Part shown: in pieces, positions 1 through 8,528 of the stretch
How positions within the stretch are numbered: the first letter of the stretch is position 1
Layout of the letters: each line of letters begins with the position of its first letter
Assembly (NCBI GenBank): GCA_016873895.1
Contig: VGVV01000001.1
Location: 1-64,000, forward strand
Origin: Ignavibacteria bacterium
Lineage (GTDB): Bacteria > Bacteroidota > Ignavibacteria > Kapaibacteriales > Kapaibacteriaceae
Direction: 5' to 3'
Length of the DNA stretch: 64,000 bases
Position numbers and translations under genes: made by a program
Notes under the pieces: model-generated
Told to the model about the DNA's origin: nothing
The model's input: the letters and a program-made list of their open reading frames with translations, nothing else
The model's database searches: none

Positions 1-211
1 CACGTTGATTCTGGCCGAGTACCACAAGGTGGTGGTAAGTCTGCAAGACGGGGTCGATCCAGCCATCTACGCGCGGGCCGTGCACGACGTGAACGATGCA
101 ATCTCGTCGATGTCGCTCAATGTGAATGAGTCGCTGATGCTCCACGCGCTGTTCGCCAAGTGCCCGTCACTCACGATGATTGTCGGGCGTCGCGACCTCA
201 TCGAGGCGTGA
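1..211 (+). CDS. C-terminal end of an unrecognised protein (5'-partial)
   Basis: An open frame enters from the left edge and ends with TGA at 209-211, giving about 69 residues. I see no diagnostic motif; the segment looks like an ordinary soluble, mixed alpha/beta C-terminus. Two bases after the stop a GTG opens a short stub that resembles a family 2 glycosyltransferase start, so the gene probably belonged to a polysaccharide gene cluster, but that is inferred from position only. The DNA is GC-richer than the sequence after base 264. Confidence 0.5.
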   Translation, partial: TLILAEYHKVVVSLQDGVDPAIYARAVHDVNDAISSMSLNVNESLMLHALFAKCPSLTMIVGRRDLIEA

Positions 212-212
212 C

Positions 213-263
213 GTGAAGATTGGCGCGCTCGTCGTCGCCTACGAGGCGAGTGCCACGCTCTAG
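213..263 (+). pseudogene. Truncated start of a family 2 glycosyltransferase
   Basis: GTG at 213 begins a 16-codon frame reading MKIGALVVAYEASATL before TAG at 261. A beta strand of the type I-x-x-L-V-V-A-Y followed by a small-residue loop and T-L is the usual N-terminal nucleotide-binding strand of GT2 glycosyltransferases. Nothing resembling the rest of such an enzyme follows, and base composition becomes AT-richer after about 263. It reads as a gene cut by recombination at that point. The call rests on 16 residues and is tentative. Confidence 0.4.
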
Positions 264-583
264 TACGACCGTCACTAGATCGTCCTTGGCGCGTAAGGTC
301 ATACAAATATCGAAGCCCGTTCAACAATGGTCCGTCACCGTTTCTAACTGGCAGGTGTTGTTGGCAGGTTCAGAGTCAGTGCTAGGGCACGCAACTGAAA
401 CTCCACCTTGCCAACGAAAACTCCTGACTTAGGAGACTCAGTCATACCTTGCCAACGGTGCCCCGGTCGAAACATTGAGCGGGAACAAGAACTTTGCAGT
501 TAGAGACTTCAATTTTGTGGACGTTACAGCGACATCACAGCTTCCGAGCTCAGATTTCACTCATCGGGACATAGATTGCACTT
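264..583. other. Non-coding stretch after the recombination junction
   Basis: No convincing gene lies here; the open frames have no recognisable composition or ribosome binding site. The 11-mer ccttgccaacg occurs twice, near 406 and 446. The stretch may be decayed coding sequence or the 5' region of the following gene. Confidence 0.4.
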
Positions 584-1804
584 GTGAAGTTTCTCTTTGA
601 GGTCACTGACTTCAACTCGCTTGATCATTTCGTGCCAGTGGCTGCCGAAGCACTAAGGAAGGATCACTTCGTAACGTTCCTCTTCAAAGACTGTTCCGTT
701 GACGCTACGGATGCTCGAGTCAAGTATCTCAACTGGTTTACGAGATTTGAAACGCTACAACTTGATGATTTGAAGGTGCGACTGGTTGATTCAGTATTCA
801 CATTCTTATCACGTCTCTTCTTTGGTCGCCGGTTTTCCAGGTGTGGATTCCTTGATGTACGTCTCAAACTGCTGGTTAGGGTATCCAAACTCTTGTTTCT
901 CTATCGAGGACTTCGGCACATTAAATTCGATTGCGCAATATCTGGGTGGGGAGACCCATCAAGCTTCGCCATGACATTGGCACTTAGCCGCAGAAAGCCT
1001 ATTGTTGCGCTTCCGCATGGGTATCCTTGTTTGAAGAATAGTGTTTTTAACAAAGAAGTTGCACGGATACTTGAAGAAACAGGTTCACTCCCCGACTTCT
1101 CCTTGAGAAACAACTTTGATTGCTATGTTGTGGCAACCGAGAGAAATCGATCCCAGCTAGTTAGCTGGAATGTGCGACCAGAGAAGGTCGAGGTCTGGGG
1201 CAACGCAAGATTCTCTCCTAATTGGGTTGAGACTCTCTTGACATTTCTTCCGGAATTCAACGACTCAAGGCTCGTTGGTCATCAGCAGGTGGTTCTCTTC
1301 TTGTTGCCAGCACCAACGAGCAATTTCAAACATGCCGCGCTACGTTCACTCCTTATCAATCTCGCCAGACTTCCGATCATTCTCGTACTGAAGACTCATA
1401 CAAGAATGTCATCGCAAATTGACATTATTCCAGCGGAGATCATGACGCTTCAAAATGTTGTGCTTGCTTCTGAAACAAGTACCACCCGACTCATCGAGAG
1501 CTCACATACTGTCGTTAACTTTGCAACAGGTACCGCAATTGACGCTCTCCATATCGGTCGGAGGCTTATATTCGCAAAGTATTTAAGTGACAACGCCTAT
1601 AGTTGGGAGGACTGCCCATCAATCGAAACTGCCAGCTCTGAAGAAGAGTGCCTGTCGTTAGTGGTGGATACTTCATGGAATCTTGAACCCAGCTTGCACA
1701 GGGACTATTTGGACCAAGAAGTCTTTGCGGAAGGCAGAGTTCAAAATCCCCCTCTTCATTATGTAACGCGACTTGTTGAGATTGCGACGGCTGGAAGGAG
1801 TTAG
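584..1804 (+). CDS. GT-B-like surface polysaccharide biosynthesis protein
   Basis: A 406-residue protein starting at GTG 584, with no signal peptide. The first 40 residues look like a Rossmann strand and helix. A central HGYP (about residue 145) and the segment VWGNARFSP (about 204-212) introduce the second domain. This is followed by a strand ending LKTHTR and by an SSHTVVNFATGTAIDAL stretch, the 'stake-out serine/donor loop' region typical of GT-B glycosyltransferases and CDP-glycerol glycerophosphotransferase-like enzymes of capsule or LPS clusters. The exact substrate cannot be told. The gene is AT-richer than its surroundings and ends 13 bp before tRNA-Thr, consistent with acquired DNA. 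Family assignment is moderate; function is inferred. Confidence 0.5.
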   Translation: MKFLFEVTDFNSLDHFVPVAAEALRKDHFVTFLFKDCSVDATDARVKYLNWFTRFETLQLDDLKVRLVDSVFTFLSRLFFGRRFSRCGFLDVRLKLLVRVSKLLFLYRGLRHIKFDCAISGWGDPSSFAMTLALSRRKPIVALPHGYPCLKNSVFNKEVARILEETGSLPDFSLRNNFDCYVVATERNRSQLVSWNVRPEKVEVWGNARFSPNWVETLLTFLPEFNDSRLVGHQQVVLFLLPAPTSNFKHAALRSLLINLARLPIILVLKTHTRMSSQIDIIPAEIMTLQNVVLASETSTTRLIESSHTVVNFATGTAIDALHIGRRLIFAKYLSDNAYSWEDCPSIETASSEEECLSLVVDTSWNLEPSLHRDYLDQEVFAEGRVQNPPLHYVTRLVEIATAGRS

Positions 1805-1817
1805 CGTGATGAGTCGC

Positions 1818-1892
1818 GCCCGAGTGGCTCAGTGGTAGAGCAACGCACTCGTAATGCGTAGGTCGCGGGTTCGATTCCCGCCTCGGGCTCCA
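1818..1892 (+). tRNA. tRNA-Thr (anticodon CGT)
   Basis: A 75-nt cloverleaf. Acceptor arm GCCCGAG (1818-1824) pairs with CTCGGGC (1882-1888), and CCA is encoded at 1890-1892. The anticodon stem ACGCA/TGCGT encloses the loop CTCGTAA, giving anticodon CGT (Thr, ACG codons). T-arm GGTTCGATTC is normal. A tyrosine integrase gene lies 0.7 kb downstream, so the 3' half of this gene is the likely attachment site of the neighbouring element. Confidence 0.95.
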
Positions 1893-2104
1893 GCAAACTC
1901 AACGTTTCCGACCGGTTCGAGCACTCGCGTCAAGCGTTTCGGGAACATTTTGGGAACACCAGATGTTGTTCGGCGGCGAGCGGGTCACGGTGCTCGAAGA
2001 AGAGGTTCGCATCGTCTCGGTTGAGGCTGACGAAAGTGCTGTAGCCTTTGAGAGGTTTGGCATCAAGAGGTGCCAAAACCTGGCGCATCCAGAAAGAAGA
2101 ACCA

Positions 2105-2554
2105 GTGACTAACCGAAATCTCGAAACCTTCGACAACCCGCCAATCCCCCTGCAGGCCAAGCTTGCTGCCGCGCGGACCAGCTTCGTGTTTTTGTATATC
2201 TATGTCGACTATTACAATCTCTTCAAGCCTGGCGTCATCGACGATTTGCGGGCCGGTATCGTTTTCGAGTTCGACATCACACCGATATTGTTGACCGTGT
2301 TTCTCGCTCTGACAGGGATCCCAGCTCTGATGGTTGTGCTATCAACGGTGCTTCCTGCTCGGGTGAACCGTGCCATCAACATCTCCGTCGCATCTCTGTA
2401 AATTCCCGTCACGGTGTTCAACGCGGTCGGGGAGTCCAGCAACTGGGCCCCCTTCTACGGCCTTTCCATCGGAACCGAGTTGGTGCTTCTGGCTTTTATT
2501 CTGCGCTCGGCTTGGACATGGCCCCGTACGCAATCACCGTCTTTGCCAGGTTGA
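2105..2554 (+). pseudogene. DUF6326-type small membrane protein interrupted by an in-frame TAA
   Basis: GTG at 2105 follows a GAAAGAAG ribosome site and opens a frame with hydrophobic helices (FVFLYIYVDYYNLF, then ILLTVFLALTGIPALMVVL). TAA at 2399-2401 interrupts it, but the same frame continues without another stop to TGA at 2552-2554. The part after the stop reads IPVTVFNAVGES, then a helix GLSIGTELVLLAFILRSAW. The whole, about 149 codons, fits the DUF6326 four-helix membrane family, in which a Tyr usually precedes the (I/V)PVT motif. A single TAT/TAC to TAA change would explain the break. Function of the family is unknown. Confidence 0.65.
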
Positions 2555-2583
2555 CGCCACTAGTACTTTGTCTCTTTGGATTC

Positions 2584-3636
2584 CTAGCCCTGACGCAAGT
2601 AAACGGTGGCGACATCTGCAGCGGCCTGGAGTCGATCCTTTGTCGGTTGTGCGTAGAACTTGAGCGTGGTCTCGATGTTGGCGTGACCCATGCGCTGTTG
2701 AATGACTTTCGGGTCATAGCCAGCCTCGACAAGCATCGTGGCGTGCGTCTTTCGTAAGTCATGGAATGTGAAGGCTGGGAGTCCGGTGGTCTTGATGATC
2801 TTCTTGAGCACCCGTTGCGCGAAGTTGCGGTACACGAGCTTCTTGCCTTCGGTTGATCGGAACAGAATTGCGTCAGGTTGCCGTGATTCCTGACCGAGGC
2901 TCGCAATCTGTTGGCGGAGTACTTCGACATCGTTCTCGGAGAGGTGGATTTCGCGTTCTCCGGTTTCGGTCTTGCTTTCCTTGACCACAAGGATGCGTTT
3001 CTGGAGATCAACGTCCCCGATCGTCAGGTCCATGAACTCCCCGATTCGGAGACCAGTAGCAAGGAGGATGTGGAACGCCCGCCAGTAGTTGTCTGGTGCA
3101 GCCGCTAGGAGTGTGCGGCACTGTTCCCTGTCGAGGATGGTTCCTTTGCCATGACGTAGAGGGGGCAGTTGTAGTCCGGTTGTCGGGTCCTTGCTGATGA
3201 TGTCGTCCTGAATCGCCAACTTGAATACCGGTCGCATGTAGTTCATGTGGGTGCGAATGGTGGCCGCGGTCATCTGCTCGCATTCCCAAGAGGCCACGAT
3301 TTCACGGATGTGGCTGAGGCGAATTGCCCTGATTGGCATGTGGCCGAGGTGTGGAAGCACATGGAGTCGGAGGATCTGGTCGCGGCGTTTCGCAGTTGCT
3401 GGGGCGTGCCGTTGTCCTAGGACGTTTAGCCAGCTCCGAGTAACTTCGGCGAAGGTTGTATTGCGTTGTTTGCGGGTGAGTCCGCGGATATCGCCGTCGT
3501 CGACTATGAGAGTTGCTTCGAATCGTTCTGCTTGCTTCTTGGTGGAGAAGGTGCGTGAAGCTTGTTCACCGTTTTCGCGTCGGTATCTCACCTGGTAGGC
3601 GACGCCCTTTTTGCCGGTGCGCTTGTGGATGCTCAT
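2584..3636 (-). CDS. Tyrosine recombinase (phage/ICE-type integrase)
   Basis: A 350-residue site-specific recombinase. The start chosen is ATG at 3636, giving MSIHKR..., because it overlaps the stop of the upstream excisionase-like gene as ATGA. The order is an Arm-binding N-terminus (about 1-60), a core-binding SAM-like domain (about 65-150) and a catalytic domain (about 170-345). The catalytic set is visible: Arg in TGLRIGE, His-x-x-Arg in HDLRKTHATML, His in MGHANIETT, and the nucleophile Tyr in LKFYAQPT. It would catalyse integration and excision at the adjacent tRNA-Thr. Sequence style resembles actinobacterial integrases (impression only). It appears intact although neighbours are decayed. 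Confidence 0.9.
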   Translation of the reverse strand: MSIHKRTGKKGVAYQVRYRRENGEQASRTFSTKKQAERFEATLIVDDGDIRGLTRKQRNTTFAEVTRSWLNVLGQRHAPATAKRRDQILRLHVLPHLGHMPIRAIRLSHIREIVASWECEQMTAATIRTHMNYMRPVFKLAIQDDIISKDPTTGLQLPPLRHGKGTILDREQCRTLLAAAPDNYWRAFHILLATGLRIGEFMDLTIGDVDLQKRILVVKESKTETGEREIHLSENDVEVLRQQIASLGQESRQPDAILFRSTEGKKLVYRNFAQRVLKKIIKTTGLPAFTFHDLRKTHATMLVEAGYDPKVIQQRMGHANIETTLKFYAQPTKDRLQAAADVATVYLRQG

Positions 3637-3839
3637 GACGCAGCTCCCGACGCTTTTTTCTTGTGATCCGACATGTGGGCTTCGATCAAATCGATGATGT
3701 CTGTTTTGCGGTAACGCGGCCGGCGTGTGTGCCGGCACACCGGCAGCTTGTGCTTCTTGACGAGCGTCGCGAGTGTCGTTCGCGAGCAGCCAAGGATTTT
3801 CATTGCTTCTGTTCGGTCGAGATATTCGATTTGATCCAT
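3633..3839 (-). CDS. Excisionase-like helix-turn-helix protein
   Basis: A 68-residue basic protein with an N-terminal MerR/Xis-type helix-turn-helix: LDRTEAMKILGCSRTTLATL is the recognition helix region, followed by a wing carrying RHTRRPRYRKTDIIDLIEAH. Its stop overlaps the integrase start (ATGA), so the pair is probably translationally coupled. A small Xis/AlpA-like protein next to an integrase normally directs excision and may repress the integrase promoter; that role is inferred from family and position. Confidence 0.75.
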   Translation of the reverse strand: MDQIEYLDRTEAMKILGCSRTTLATLVKKHKLPVCRHTRRPRYRKTDIIDLIEAHMSDHKKKASGAAS

Positions 3840-4014
3840 GTTTGTCCTTTGGGGCTATTGACTAGGGATTTTCCCTGGTTCTTCTCCTTTCACTTCGGGG
3901 AAGGAGCCCCTCTTTTCTCAGCTTGATGATCCGCTTGTTTGCGGCGCTCTCAGATATGTCGAAACACCTCGCCACTGTTTTCACTAGTGGTCGACCCGTC
4001 TGGAGCGCCTCCAT

Positions 4015-4957
4015 GAAAACGGCGCAAGAGAATGCCATCTACATCTGGCGCCGCAAGTTCGGCGGCATGGAGCCTAATCAAGTCTCTGAGCTCAAGCGCA
4101 TCATGCAGGAGAATGCCCGTCTGAAGAAGATCGTGGCCGAGCGTGATCTTGAGATCGAAGTGATGAAGGAGATCGCGGCAAAGCAGCCGACGCGATCGGC
4201 TGCGGGTAGGCGTATCTCGGCGAATGCAGGCCGTGAGATACGCCACAAGCCGGGGATTGAGCCAGCGCCGCGCCTGCCAGCTGCTAGCGCTCACGCGTGC
4301 CCTGCTGACGTATGCCTATCGCATGCCTGAGCGTGATGCGCCATTGCAACAGGCCATAGCCGGCGTGGTTGCAGCACATCCTACGTGGGGCATACGCTTG
4401 ATCCCCGGCTGGTTGTGCGGTCAAGGCCTGGTCGTGCCGTTCTCGCGCCTGCGACGCATCTACAGGCAAGCTGGATACGCTGCCCAGTGGCGCAAGCGGC
4501 GCAAGAAGATTCGTCGCCATCACAGGATCAACCCTGTAGCCCAACAGCCGCATGATGTATGGTGTATGGACTTTGCCGAAGACCGCCTGATCAATGGCAG
4601 ACGCTTCATGGCGCTGCTTGTTAAGGATGAGGCAACGGCCTACGGCCTTGCTATTCGCGTTGCACCATCATTCAAGTCGATCGACGTCGAGAGTATCCTT
4701 GACGAGCTTGTGTCCAAGCATGGTTGTCCTCAGTTCATTTGTCTTACATCCAACCCGGCAAACCATGGCAGAATGGTTTCGCAGAGAGCTTCGTCGGAAC
4801 CTACCGCACAGAAGTTCTCAACGCCGATGTGTTTCATTCGATCGATGAGTCTGGAGTTGTCTCATCAGCTTGGCTTCACATGTACAACCACGAGCGTCCG
4901 CACAGCAAGCATAACTATCAACCACCTGTGTCTGCTTTCACAAAGTGTGCCGCATGA
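4015..4957 (+). pseudogene. IS3-family transposase remnant (orfA and orfB, internally deleted)
   Basis: The orfA part (frame open 3923-4330) keeps the end of the HTH domain (IYIWRRKFGGM) and the leucine-rich coiled coil with ENARLKKIVAERDLEIEVMKE, but the expected N-terminal helices are missing. The orfB part (from about 4224, overlapping orfA in another frame) has SQRRACQLLAL, the linker AHPTWGIR, and the first DDE aspartate in WCMDFAEDRLINGRR. Near 4735-4745 the frame jumps to another one reading IQPGKPWQNGFAES and HNYQPPVSAF. The RSDNGPEF block with the second catalytic Asp is absent, so a short deletion has removed it and shifted the frame. The element cannot code for an active transposase. 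Terminal inverted repeats were not identified. Confidence 0.8.
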
Positions 4958-5113
4958 TCACTATTTTCTAAACATTGCACTGGTCTAAATATTCGACCCT
5001 ACTCATTTGCTCAATCGCTTGATTGATAGTCAATCAACCGTTGAGTTGTTAAATAACGAAAAAGTCCCATCGCGTAATTCGCGACAGGACGTTCCCAGTA
5101 ACCATTCGTATGG

Positions 5114-5133
5114 ATTCCTGCTTTCGCAGGAAT
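5114..5133. repeat. REP-like palindrome
   Basis: ATTCCTGC and GCAGGAAT pair around a TTTC loop, followed by GAC. This is the widespread 'gattcCtGC...GCaGGaatgac' extragenic palindrome type. A variant sits at 28421-28438, and in both places it lies beside GTACCTA heptamers. Confidence 0.7.
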
Positions 5134-5144
5134 GACTCTACCCC

Positions 5145-5172
5145 GTACCTAGTACCTAGTACCTTGTACCTT
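5145..5172. repeat. Heptanucleotide tandem array (GTACCTW)4
   Basis: Four perfect 7-bp units, two GTACCTA and two GTACCTT, lie between the REP-like palindrome and the 3' end of tRNA-Arg. The same unit forms larger arrays near 28.4 kb. Confidence 0.85.
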
Positions 5173-5179
5173 CTTCTTG

Positions 5180-5253
5180 TAGTCCCGAGCAGATTCGAAC
5201 TGCTGACTTTCAGCTTCGGAGGCTGACGTTCTATCCAGCTGAACTACGGGACC
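5180..5253 (-). tRNA. tRNA-Arg (anticodon CCG)
   Basis: On the minus strand, acceptor GGTCCCG pairs with CGGGACT (first pair G-U). Anticodon stem TCAGC/GCTGA encloses loop CTCCGAA, anticodon CCG (Arg, CGG codons). The T-arm AGCAG-TTCGAAT-CTGCT is perfect. The 3' CCA is not encoded. Confidence 0.95.
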
Positions 5254-5306
5254 AGATGGACGGCAAATGTACGGAATGTGCATGCCATATTTGCCAAGGG
5301 GCTAGC

Positions 5307-7115
5307 ATGCAAACACGAACCACATCTTGGAAGCGCATCGCCGCATTTATCTGTATCGCAGTTATTGCGATGCAACTTGCCTTGCTATGTGTGTATCTGA
5401 TTTTTGCTAATTCGATTCAATCTTCCATCCGCTCCACTGTTGTCCGTTACATCGAAACCCAGGCTAACGCTGCTGATATCGGACGTGGTAGTACGCTCAG
5501 GGTAGATATCGGAGACATTGATTACACATACCTGACGGGGCTTCTGTCAATTCGCGAAATTCGCGTGACGTATCGCGACACGACAGAACACCGTGATCAG
5601 CACCTTCGTGCGAGTATTCCTAGCATATCTGTTTCTGGCCTTACTCTGTGGGATCTACTTGATGGTGACGGTCTTTCACTGGGCACCCTCATCATCAGCA
5701 ACCCTACGATTACGCTCAATGGCATCAGCGGTGATACGCCTCAGGCAGGTACGGACTCAACGGCAAGCAAACAAGACACTGCGATTGTTGAGCTCCCCCG
5801 CATACCGAATGTAGATTCCCTGCTGCATGATGTCTTCCTCAGTGCCTTCCCAAGCTATGTGCAGCCCCTTCGCATTGACAAGGTCGAACTCGTTGCGCTG
5901 GAGGTGACTGCTACAGATGACAACCCGACTACGCTCTTTGGCGGCAACCTGCGCGGTGTGTCTGTGCGATTTGGTCCCGTGCGCGTTATCCCTGGGGAAC
6001 GTCCACAAGGCCGACCGTTCGGAAACCTTGCCATCGATATTGATTCATGGAGACGTGATTACATAAGTGGCAAGGCTGTTCGCACACACGGCTTTCACGT
6101 GCGCGTGAGCGACAGCGACAGCTCACTTGTGGTTGATTCACTTCTGCTGCGAAGCCCCCTCGAGTATGACTATGTGGTAAAAGGCATTCGGTTTTCATAT
6201 CGCTCGAAAGAGCTAGGCATTTCAAGATTTTCCATTGCACCTTCAATGGACGATGCAGCCTTCTTTGCTCGACAGCGTTATCGTGGGGATCGATTTCGCA
6301 TTTCTGCAGGACCTGTCGTGCTGCGCAATATCGACTTCGATGCACTGGCACGCGGCGAAGCATTGCACGTTTCAACGTTGGATGTGCAATCACTCGACTT
6401 CAATCTTGTCAGTAATGTTGCCTTGCCAAAGCATCCACGCGCAGCGCGTCCAAAAATGCTCAACCAGATCGTGCAGGCAATTCCATTTGCCGTATCCATC
6501 GATACGATCAAGGTGAGCAACGGGGCAATCACCTATGGCGAGCGATGGACACGATCTGCTGTTCCCGCCAAGCTACATTGGAATAAGCTGTCCATAGTTG
6601 CAACAAATTGTCGGAACAGATCAGAGAATACTGCCGAGCCCCTTGTCATAAAAGTGAAGGGGCTCTTTATGAACCATGCTCCGCTCGAAGCTACGTTTAC
6701 CATTCCACTGATGTCCGTTACGTATCAGCTCAAAGCCACTGGGAGCGTTGGCAAATTCGATGCAACAACATTGAACTCATTTCTACCCATCTCAGACAAC
6801 ATGAGAATTCGGTCCGGGCTTGCGAGAGTGACAACGTTTAGTTTCACAATTAACGGACGTACCTGCAACGGCATGATGAACTTGCGATACACGAATCTCA
6901 ACGTGGGTAAGGTGAACGCAACAACGAAGAAGGAAGGTAACATCTTCGATGCAGTTGTTTCACTCGTTGCAAACTGGTTTGTTCTGCGCACCAATAACGA
7001 CGGATCGGACTTTCAGCCAGGCCCTATCGTTTACACGTTGCCCTCGAATTGTACATTCATGGAAACTATCTGGCTCCCTATTCGGGATGGACTGCTAGAG
7101 TCTGCCAGTCGCTGA
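5307..7115 (+). CDS. AsmA-like envelope protein with one N-terminal membrane helix
   Basis: ATG 5307 is chosen because AAGGGG lies 6 bases upstream and the resulting 602-residue protein begins with a short basic stretch and one membrane helix (about residues 8-35, AAFICIAVIAMQLALLCVYL). The rest is a long periplasmic region rich in short beta strands, with LRVDIGDIDYTYLTGLLSIREI and LWDLLDGDGLSLGTLIISNPTI typical of AsmA/DUF748-like proteins. These proteins form elongated beta-grooves and affect outer-membrane lipid transport or assembly. Specific function here is unknown. The 3' end overlaps the convergent alkB by 21 bp. Confidence 0.55.
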   Translation: MQTRTTSWKRIAAFICIAVIAMQLALLCVYLIFANSIQSSIRSTVVRYIETQANAADIGRGSTLRVDIGDIDYTYLTGLLSIREIRVTYRDTTEHRDQHLRASIPSISVSGLTLWDLLDGDGLSLGTLIISNPTITLNGISGDTPQAGTDSTASKQDTAIVELPRIPNVDSLLHDVFLSAFPSYVQPLRIDKVELVALEVTATDDNPTTLFGGNLRGVSVRFGPVRVIPGERPQGRPFGNLAIDIDSWRRDYISGKAVRTHGFHVRVSDSDSSLVVDSLLLRSPLEYDYVVKGIRFSYRSKELGISRFSIAPSMDDAAFFARQRYRGDRFRISAGPVVLRNIDFDALARGEALHVSTLDVQSLDFNLVSNVALPKHPRAARPKMLNQIVQAIPFAVSIDTIKVSNGAITYGERWTRSAVPAKLHWNKLSIVATNCRNRSENTAEPLVIKVKGLFMNHAPLEATFTIPLMSVTYQLKATGSVGKFDATTLNSFLPISDNMRIRSGLARVTTFSFTINGRTCNGMMNLRYTNLNVGKVNATTKKEGNIFDAVVSLVANWFVLRTNNDGSDFQPGPIVYTLPSNCTFMETIWLPIRDGLLESASR

Positions 7116-8153
7116 CATCCGCTTGTGTATCACGCTTCGCCATAGTGGCGGTACGAGCGACATAAGCAGCATGGCTGGATAGCCGTGCGGCAATTGTGGG
7201 CTTGCATCATGCACCCGCAGCGACTGATAGCGTCGCTGTGGAAGCAGGTGATGATCGGCATGACGCTGCAACTTGAAAAGCACATAATTCGAAACACGGT
7301 ATCTCGACTCCCACGCATGTTCTGGTGCGAAGCGTTCAATAATACCCGATTTGATTTCATTGCGGACGAGACCGTAGTGCTCTACATAATTCACAAGCTC
7401 AAGCAGAATAAAGGCAACAATGGCTTGAAGTGTAAACAATAGTGCAACGTGCCAGCCCCCTATCAAACCTATTACCGCCGTTAACGCAGGCGAAGCGAGC
7501 GACCACAGCCACATCCGATTGCCAAGTCCATACGGTGATTTATTCTTGCTACGAAGGCGTGCTGCCTCCATCTTCCAAACATGCAGCCAACTTTGAACTA
7601 CGCTTCTCACAACAAAGGCATAGGCGCTTTCACCCAATCGCGCTGTTGCAGGGTCTTCGTGGCGCCCAACATTCTTGTGATGCCCGGCGGTGTGTTCGGC
7701 AATGAAGTGCGTATACCACACTTCGGTTAGAAGAATGTAACCCAGCAGGCGTTCCCACCAGATACTGCGATGTCCAAGCTCATGTGCGATGGTAATACCA
7801 AGGCCGCCAGTAACTATGCCAATGCTTACTGACTGCAGGATCACCTCTGCTCCAATGCTTGGTTGCATGCTCCATAGAATGCAGGCGCGGGCAATAAGCG
7901 CTGTTTGAATAAGCACGTTTACGTATAGCACGATGCGATACGACCAGCGCCGCTCAAGGTCGATGATCTCTTCTGACGATGGTGATGTGTTGTCGACTCC
8001 ACGCAGCGTATCCGCCAGCGGCAGCACAATGAACGCTATCGCCAGTGTGAGTGTCGTCCATAGGCCCCCTAACTCAAGCCCAACCCATGCAGAGACGGGC
8101 AGGATAAGTCCGAAGTAATATGGAATGGGGCTTTGGGAATAGGAAAAAGACAT
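7095..8153 (-). CDS. alkB: Alkane 1-monooxygenase (integral-membrane di-iron hydroxylase)
   Basis: A 352-residue membrane protein with all three histidine boxes of the AlkB branch: HELGH (124-128), EHTAGHH (153-159) and LQRHADHH (295-302), plus the AlkB signature NYVEHYG (255-261). Hydrophobic segments near 12-50, 72-95, 105-125 and 220-255 make the usual six-helix core. The enzyme hydroxylates the terminal carbon of medium-chain alkanes at the inner membrane, using electrons from a rubredoxin. No rubredoxin or rubredoxin reductase gene is next to it, so those would be encoded elsewhere. It stands as a single gene with a TAnnTTTG promoter-like element only 5 bp before the ATG. Its substrate could also be another alkyl chain. 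Confidence 0.92.
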   Translation of the reverse strand: MSFSYSQSPIPYYFGLILPVSAWVGLELGGLWTTLTLAIAFIVLPLADTLRGVDNTSPSSEEIIDLERRWSYRIVLYVNVLIQTALIARACILWSMQPSIGAEVILQSVSIGIVTGGLGITIAHELGHRSIWWERLLGYILLTEVWYTHFIAEHTAGHHKNVGRHEDPATARLGESAYAFVVRSVVQSWLHVWKMEAARLRSKNKSPYGLGNRMWLWSLASPALTAVIGLIGGWHVALLFTLQAIVAFILLELVNYVEHYGLVRNEIKSGIIERFAPEHAWESRYRVSNYVLFKLQRHADHHLLPQRRYQSLRVHDASPQLPHGYPAMLLMSLVPPLWRSVIHKRMSATGRL

Positions 8154-8158
8154 CGACG

Positions 8159-8166
8159 CAAATCTA
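8159..8166 (-). promoter_or_regulatory. Possible -7 element TAGATTTG upstream of alkB
   Basis: On the minus strand TAGATTTG matches the Bacteroidota -7 consensus TAnnTTTG and ends 5 bp before the alkB ATG, which would make a nearly leaderless transcript. No clear -33 TTTG partner was seen. The short motif alone is weak evidence. Confidence 0.3.
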
Positions 8167-8279
8167 GTGGTGTAGACTGTTGATATGTCACGTTTTTCTT
8201 GTCAAATGGCACATAGAGGTAGGAACACAAAACTCGGTTTGTTACACTAGTCCGTTTGATTAGCTAAAAGGACATCACG

Positions 8280-8516
8280 ATGACCGTCAACATACATGAT
8301 GCAAAGACGCGCCTGTCACAACTGCTCATGGCAGTTGAGCAGGGCGAGGAAGTGATCATCGCTCGCAACGGCAATCCTGTTGCCACGCTTGTTCCGTTTG
8401 CGCAGAAAACGCGAATGCGCACGCTTGGTTGCGCCGAGGGGACGATTGCCTACATGGCTGCTGATTTTCACGAGCCCTTACCAGAGTTCGCAGAGTATAT
8501 GCCCGATGGCAAGTAG
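8280..8516 (+). CDS. Phd/YefM-family antitoxin
   Basis: A 78-residue protein of the prevent-host-death family. The N-terminal DNA-binding and dimerisation fold is visible as VNIHDAKTRLSQLLMAVEQGEE, then VIIARNGNPVATLVP, the strand-turn-strand that is the hallmark of the family. The acidic C-terminus (DFHEPLPEFAEY) is the usual toxin-neutralising tail. It is followed after 12 bp by a PIN toxin remnant, so this is a VapBC-type pair whose toxin has been lost. It starts at ATG 8280. Confidence 0.85.
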   Translation: MTVNIHDAKTRLSQLLMAVEQGEEVIIARNGNPVATLVPFAQKTRMRTLGCAEGTIAYMAADFHEPLPEFAEYMPDGK

Positions 8517-8528
8517 GGGCCCAACTCT

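Noticed and set aside
1930..2160. A 76-codon minus-strand frame between tRNA-Thr and the DUF6326 remnant
   Set aside because: Part of it looks protein-like, but no start with a ribosome site or known family was found, and it overlaps the start of the DUF6326 frame.
4224..4988. Intact IS3 orfB transposase
   Set aside because: The second catalytic Asp block is missing and the frame changes near 4740, so the open frame ends in unrelated sequence.
1..5000. Assembly chimera joining another organism's DNA
   Set aside because: The change in style could also be a horizontally acquired tRNA-linked island; the presence of an integrase and an IS makes this simpler. Read coverage would be needed to decide.
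6235..6516. Additional small genes on either strand inside the AsmA-like gene
   Set aside because: They are alternative frames of a long coding region without independent signals.
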